DNA from: Arthrobacter sp. AQ5-05
GTDB taxonomy: Bacteria > Actinomycetota > Actinomycetes > Actinomycetales > Micrococcaceae
DNA length: 64,000 nucleotides
Direction of reading: 5' to 3'
NCBI RefSeq assembly: GCF_003287975.1
Contig: NZ_QMKQ01000009.1
Coordinates: 1 to 64,000 of the forward strand
Part shown: one piece after another, positions 59,969 through 64,000 of the stretch
Layout: every line of letters begins with the position of its first letter
How positions within the stretch are numbered: the stretch's first letter is position 1
The notes under the pieces: generated by a model
The model's input: only the letters and a program-made list of their open reading frames with translations
The model's database searches: none
What the model was told of the DNA's origin: nothing
Translations under genes and position numbers: made by a program

Positions 59969-62365
59969 CTAGATGCTCGGCACCAGGTTCTTGGTTGCCT
60001 TGTCCTTGGCCGGGGTCCAGCGCAGGTGGACCTGCTCGTCGAGCTCGTTCTCCTTCAGCAGCGACAGGCGCGGGCGGACCGCGTCGGTGCGGGCGCTGGG
60101 CGGCTTGCGGCGCCCGGCCCTGAACGGCAGCGGCCAGGTGGCTCCGTCACCGACATAGTCCTGCTCGGCGGCTGCCTGCAGCGTCCACTGCGGGTTGTAC
60201 AGGTGCGTGCGGCCCAGTGCGACAAGGTCCGCGCGGCCCGCGAGCAGGATCGAGTTCACGTCGTCGTAGGAGGAGATGGCACCCACCGCGATGACCGCGA
60301 CGCCGGCCGCCGCCGCGACCTGGTTGCGGATCTTGTCGGCAAACGGGGTCTGGTAGCTGCGGCCGAACGCGGGGCGTTCATTGCGCACGATCTGCCCGGA
60401 GGACACATCGATGGACTTGACCCCGTGGTCGATGAACGCGGCGGCGATGGCCAACGCATCGTCCTCGGTGTTGCCGCCCTCGGTCCAGTCGGTGGCGGAG
60501 ATGCGCACGCCGATGGGCTTGTGCGCCGGCCACGCCTTGCGCACCGCGTCGAGCACCTCTAGCGGGTAGCGCAGGCGGTTTTCCAGCGATCCGCCGTATT
60601 CGTCGGTGCGCCCATTTGCAAGCGGGGAGAGGAAGGATGAGAGCAGGTAGCCGTGGGCGGCGTGCAGCTCCAGCAGGTCGAAGCCCGCCGCATCGGCCCG
60701 GCGGGCCGCTGCGACAAACTGGTCGCGGACCGTATCCATCGCGACGCGGTCCATTTCCACCGGGACGTGGCAGCCCTCGCCGTAGGGGATCGCGCTGGGT
60801 GCCAGCACCTCCCAATTGCCGGACTCCAGGGGCTCGTCGATGCCCTCCCACATGAGCCTGGTGGAGCCCTTGCGGCCGGAGTGGCCGATCTGCGCGCCGA
60901 TCTTGGCATTGGAGTTGGAGTGCACGTACTCGGTGATGCGCTTCCAGGCGCTCGCCTGCCGGTCGTTGTACAGGCCGGTGCAGCCGGGGGTGATGCGCCC
61001 GTTCTCCGAGACGCAGACCATTTCGGTCATGACCAAACCGGCGCCGCCCATGGCCTTGGAGCCCAGATGCACCAGGTGGAAGTCCCCGGGAACGCCGTCG
61101 GTCGCGGAGTACATGTCCATGGGGGAGACGACCACGCGGTTGACCAGTTCCAGTTCACCGATCTTGTATGGCTGGAACATGGCCGGTGCGGTCTCCGCGG
61201 AGCCTGCCAGGCGCGCGAAGTCGGCATCGACCTTCGCGGCGAAATCGGTGTCGCGCAGCTTCAGGTTCTCATAGGTGATGCGGCGGGAACGGGTGAGCAG
61301 ATTGAAACAGAACTGCACCGGATCCTGGTCCTTGTACTGCCCGATGTTCTCGAACCACTCCAACGAGGCCTGGGCGGCGCGCTGGGTCGAGGCCACCACC
61401 GGGCGGCGCTCGGTCTCGTAGGCTTCCAAGGCCGCGTCGACCGATTCGTGTTCGTGCAGGCACGCGGCCAAGGCCAGGGAGTCCTCCATGGCGAGCTTGG
61501 TGCCCGAGCCGATGGAGAAGTGCGCGGTGTGCGCGGCATCCCCGAGCAGCACGATGTTCTCGTGGCGCCAGTTTTCGTTGCGCACGGTGGTGAAGTTGAT
61601 CCACTTCGAGTTGTTGGTCAGCACGTTGTAGCCGGCCAGTTCCCCGGCGAAGATTTCCTTGACCTTGGCGACCGCCTTGTCGTCGCTCACCCCTGGGGCG
61701 AAGACCTCGTGCTGGGTCTCGTCGAAGCCCGCGGCCCGCCAGACGTCCTCGTGCATTTCCACGATGAAGGTCGAGCCCGTCTCCGAGTACGGGTAGCCGT
61801 GGATCTGCATGGTTCCGGCGTCGGTTTCCTTGACGAAGAACTTGAACGCCTCGAAGACCTGGTCGGTGCCCAGCCACATGTACTTGGAGGTGCGCGCGTC
61901 CAGGGACGGTTTGAAGGACTCGGCGAAGCGGGTGCGGATCGCGGAGTTCAACCCGTCCGCGGCCAGCACCAGGTCGTAGTTTGCCGACAGCTCGTCCACG
62001 TCCGGGGCGATGGTGGAGAACCGCACGTCGACGCCGAGCTCGATGGCGCGGCGCTGCAGCAGCTGAAGCAGTTCCTTGCGGCTCATGGCGGCAAAGCCCT
62101 GGCCTCCCACGGTATGCATCTGCCCGCGGAAGTGGATGTCGATGTCACTCCAGCGGGCGAAGCGCCGGGACATGTACTCGGCAATGACGGTGTCGGCGTT
62201 GCCGATGCCGCCGAGGGTCTCGTCCGAGAAGACGACGCCGAAGCCGAAGGTGTCCGAGGCCGCGTTGCGCTCCCAGACGGTGACCTCGTGGGAGGGATCA
62301 AGTTGCTTCATCAGGGAGGCGAAGTACAGGCCGCCGGGGCCGCCGCCAACAACTGCAATTTTCAT
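59969..62365 (-). CDS. Salicylyl-CoA 5-hydroxylase / old-yellow-enzyme fusion
   Basis: The 798-residue protein joins two flavoenzymes. Residues about 1-385 are a flavin monooxygenase with VVGGGPGGLYFASLM, RTRFAESFKPS and GDAAHTAHFSIGSGTKLA. Residues about 400-770 are an old-yellow-enzyme reductase with LVNRVVVSPMDMYSA, LELHAAHGYLLSSFLSPL and NGRTDEYGGSLENRLRYP. The same fusion is known as salicylyl-CoA 5-hydroxylase and as 2-aminobenzoyl-CoA monooxygenase/reductase. The aryl-CoA ligase gene directly upstream on the same strand would supply its substrate. Salicylate versus anthranilate cannot be decided here. Confidence 0.88.
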   Translation of the reverse strand: MKIAVVGGGPGGLYFASLMKQLDPSHEVTVWERNAASDTFGFGVVFSDETLGGIGNADTVIAEYMSRRFARWSDIDIHFRGQMHTVGGQGFAAMSRKELLQLLQRRAIELGVDVRFSTIAPDVDELSANYDLVLAADGLNSAIRTRFAESFKPSLDARTSKYMWLGTDQVFEAFKFFVKETDAGTMQIHGYPYSETGSTFIVEMHEDVWRAAGFDETQHEVFAPGVSDDKAVAKVKEIFAGELAGYNVLTNNSKWINFTTVRNENWRHENIVLLGDAAHTAHFSIGSGTKLAMEDSLALAACLHEHESVDAALEAYETERRPVVASTQRAAQASLEWFENIGQYKDQDPVQFCFNLLTRSRRITYENLKLRDTDFAAKVDADFARLAGSAETAPAMFQPYKIGELELVNRVVVSPMDMYSATDGVPGDFHLVHLGSKAMGGAGLVMTEMVCVSENGRITPGCTGLYNDRQASAWKRITEYVHSNSNAKIGAQIGHSGRKGSTRLMWEGIDEPLESGNWEVLAPSAIPYGEGCHVPVEMDRVAMDTVRDQFVAAARRADAAGFDLLELHAAHGYLLSSFLSPLANGRTDEYGGSLENRLRYPLEVLDAVRKAWPAHKPIGVRISATDWTEGGNTEDDALAIAAAFIDHGVKSIDVSSGQIVRNERPAFGRSYQTPFADKIRNQVAAAAGVAVIAVGAISSYDDVNSILLAGRADLVALGRTHLYNPQWTLQAAAEQDYVGDGATWPLPFRAGRRKPPSARTDAVRPRLSLLKENELDEQVHLRWTPAKDKATKNLVPSI

Positions 62366-62460
62366 GTCTGGGTCCTTTCGGGGGTCGGCAGGGCTGCGGC
62401 GGCCGGGGCTGGACCCGGGGCCGTGCGGTGCTGACAGGGGGGGAAGAATAGGGAAAGTGG

Positions 62461-64000
62461 TTAGGAGGCCGGGGATTGGGCCAATGCCTCGCGCAACTTG
62501 AAGTGCTGGAGCTTGCCGCTGGGGTTGCGGGGCAGCTCCTCGACGAAGCGGACCTCGCGCGGGTACTTGTACGGTGCGATGACGGTCTTGACGAAGTCCT
62601 GGAGTTCCTTGGCCTTCTCGGCCGAACCGGTGACCCCGTCCACCAACACCACGAAGGCGCAGACCACCGAGCCGCGGTGTTCGTCGGGCCGTGCGACGAC
62701 GGCGGTTTCCATCACGTCGGGGTGCTGGATGATGGCTTCCTCGACCTCGGGCCCGCCGATGTTGTAGCCGGAGGACACGATCATGTTGTCGCTGCGTGCC
62801 TGGTAGGTGAAGTAGCCGTCGGCGTCGCGCACGAAGGTGTCCCCGGTGACGTTCCAGCCGTTGGAGACGTAGGCGTGCTGGCGTTCGTCATCGAGATACC
62901 GGCAGCCGGTAGGGCCGATGACCGCCAGGCGTCCAACCTCGTTGGGCCCAAGTTCGTTGCCGTCAAGGTCAAGAATCGTTGCGCGGTAGCCGGGGACCGC
63001 CGTCCCGGTGGTGCCGGGGCGGATGTCCGCCCCTGCAGCGGAGATGAACACGTGCAGCAGCTCGGTCGAGCCGATTCCGTCGATCAGCTCCAGGCCGGTG
63101 GCGTCCTTGACGGCTTCCCAGGTGGCCGCCGGAAGGTGCTCGCCGGCCGAGACGGCAATGCGCAGCGGGCTCAGCAACTCGGCCTTGCCCTCCTTGAGGA
63201 TGGCGCGGTAGGCGGTGGGTGCCGTGAAGAGGATCGTGGCGCCGGCGTCATGGGAGAACCGCGCCAGCTCCACCGGGGTGGTGCGTTCGGTGAGCAGGGT
63301 GCTGGCGCCGAAGCGCAGCGGGAAGACGACCAGTCCGCCCAGGCCAAAGGTGAAGGCCAGGGGCGGGGAGCCTGCGAACACGTCGTCGGGTGTCGGGGCC
63401 AGGATGTGCCGGGCGAAGGTGTCCGCGTTGGCCAGGATGTCGCGGTGGAAGTGCATGGTGATTTTCGGGACCCCGGTGGTCCCGGAGGTCGGGCCCAGCA
63501 GGGCCACGTCGTCGGCCGCGGTGTCGACGTTGGCGAACTCGCCGGATCTGGATCCCGAGAGCACCACCAGGTCCGCGGGGTCCTGGGATCCGACTGCCAC
63601 GACGGGGTAGGAGGAACCTGCGGCGTCGCGGGCGTCATCCAGGAAGCGGTGGTCGCACAGCATCAGGGCGGGCTTGGTCAACTGGGCCAGCTTGGCGATT
63701 TCCGGGGTGCGCAGGGCGGGCATGGTGGTGACCACCACGGCGCCGGCTTTCAACACCCCGAGCCAGCAGGCCACGAGCCAGGCATTGTTGGGGGCCCGGA
63801 GCATGACCCGGTTTCCGGGGACGATCCCGAAGTCCTCGACCAGCACCTGGGCGACCTGGTTGGAGCGGGTGAGCAGCTCTCCGTAGCTTTGCACGGTTCC
63901 GTCGGGGGCCAGCAGAGCCGGGGAATCGGCCCCGAACTTGGCCACGGCGTCGTCGATCAGCACCGTCGCGGCGTTGAGCCTTTCGGGGTATTGCAGCTCG
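62461..64000 (-). CDS. Aryl-CoA ligase, 5' end cut by the window
   Basis: At least 512 residues of an acyl-adenylate ligase are seen. Motifs are LLGPTSGTTGVPKITMHF (A3), GIGSTELLHVF (A5), NGWNVTGDTFVRDADGYF (A7-A8), DNMIVSSGYNIGGPEVEEAI and PRNPSGKLQHF with the catalytic Lys (A10). It resembles benzoate- and 2-aminobenzoate-CoA ligases. The frame stays open to the window edge (ELQYPERLNAATVLIDDAV), so the true start lies beyond 64000. It is 95 bp upstream of the hydroxylase fusion and forms an aromatic-CoA operon with it. Confidence 0.85.
   Translation of the reverse strand, partial: ELQYPERLNAATVLIDDAVAKFGADSPALLAPDGTVQSYGELLTRSNQVAQVLVEDFGIVPGNRVMLRAPNNAWLVACWLGVLKAGAVVVTTMPALRTPEIAKLAQLTKPALMLCDHRFLDDARDAAGSSYPVVAVGSQDPADLVVLSGSRSGEFANVDTAADDVALLGPTSGTTGVPKITMHFHRDILANADTFARHILAPTPDDVFAGSPPLAFTFGLGGLVVFPLRFGASTLLTERTTPVELARFSHDAGATILFTAPTAYRAILKEGKAELLSPLRIAVSAGEHLPAATWEAVKDATGLELIDGIGSTELLHVFISAAGADIRPGTTGTAVPGYRATILDLDGNELGPNEVGRLAVIGPTGCRYLDDERQHAYVSNGWNVTGDTFVRDADGYFTYQARSDNMIVSSGYNIGGPEVEEAIIQHPDVMETAVVARPDEHRGSVVCAFVVLVDGVTGSAEKAKELQDFVKTVIAPYKYPREVRFVEELPRNPSGKLQHFKLREALAQSPAS

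Overview
The window is high-GC actinobacterial DNA, most likely from the Arthrobacter group of the Micrococcaceae. The evidence is family content typical of that lineage: a DUF6318 lipoprotein, a DUF222/13E12-type HNH nuclease, a uroporphyrinogen-III synthase fused to an OmpR-type DNA-binding domain, a dipeptide-type permease fused to its ATPase, and GTG/TTG starts preceded by purine-rich ribosome binding sites. Species cannot be fixed from sequence alone. It looks like ordinary chromosome. No tRNA, rRNA, CRISPR array, complete insertion sequence or prophage was seen; the only signs of past mobility are a decayed P-loop ATPase fragment and an inverted repeat in the first 500 bases.

Layout. 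0.6-4.9 kb (minus): two-component system plus ABC-2 exporter. 5.0-12.7 kb: GH15 glycosidase, a Tat-exported metallophosphoesterase behind a PhoP-box-like promoter, a VOC protein, two exported proteins (PKD-like and DUF6318), an MFS exporter and a thioesterase. 12.7-21.8 kb: a probable sialic acid catabolic locus with a FadR-type regulator, a dipeptide-type ABC importer, a DapA/NanA-family lyase, a ROK kinase and NanE. 21.8-27.0 kb: orphan MbcA/ParS-like protein, NmrA-like protein, leaderless DUF222-HNH gene, ABM-domain membrane protein, meso-DAP dehydrogenase and glutathione peroxidase. 27.2-31.7 kb: a giant heptad-repeat membrane protein divergent from a membrane-anchored glutamate-synthase-like FMN protein, with two matched inverted repeats exactly 40 bp apart between them. 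31.8-41.7 kb: MFS, 3-hydroxyisobutyryl-CoA hydrolase-like, DUF202 pair, SpoIID/LytB-beta-helix protein, LysR, luciferase-like monooxygenase and cold-shock protein. 42.0-48.3 kb: nitrite reductase and siroheme locus (CbiX-like chelatase and nirD divergent from nirB, cobA and the hemD-OmpR fusion), with cobA frameshifted. 48.3-54.4 kb: TetR-controlled DHA2 exporter, CynX-like MFS, TRIC-like channel, DUF1697 and a non-canonical Nramp. 54.9-59.7 kb: S9 peptidase, FAD oxidoreductase, winged-helix regulator with a small membrane protein, lipoprotein. 60.0-64.0 kb: an aryl-CoA ligase (cut by the window edge) and a hydroxylase/old-yellow-enzyme fusion for CoA-dependent salicylate or anthranilate degradation.

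How genes work together. In the sialic acid locus import, aldol cleavage, phosphorylation and epimerisation would give N-acetylglucosamine-6-phosphate, but nagA and nagB are not in view. In the nitrite locus the uroporphyrinogen-III synthase domain, CobA and the chelatase would supply siroheme to NirB. The regulatory sites that stand out most are the 11-bp direct repeats before the metallophosphoesterase, the palindrome at the sialic acid promoter, the TetR operator at 49.87 kb and the twin inverted repeats at 29.8 kb.
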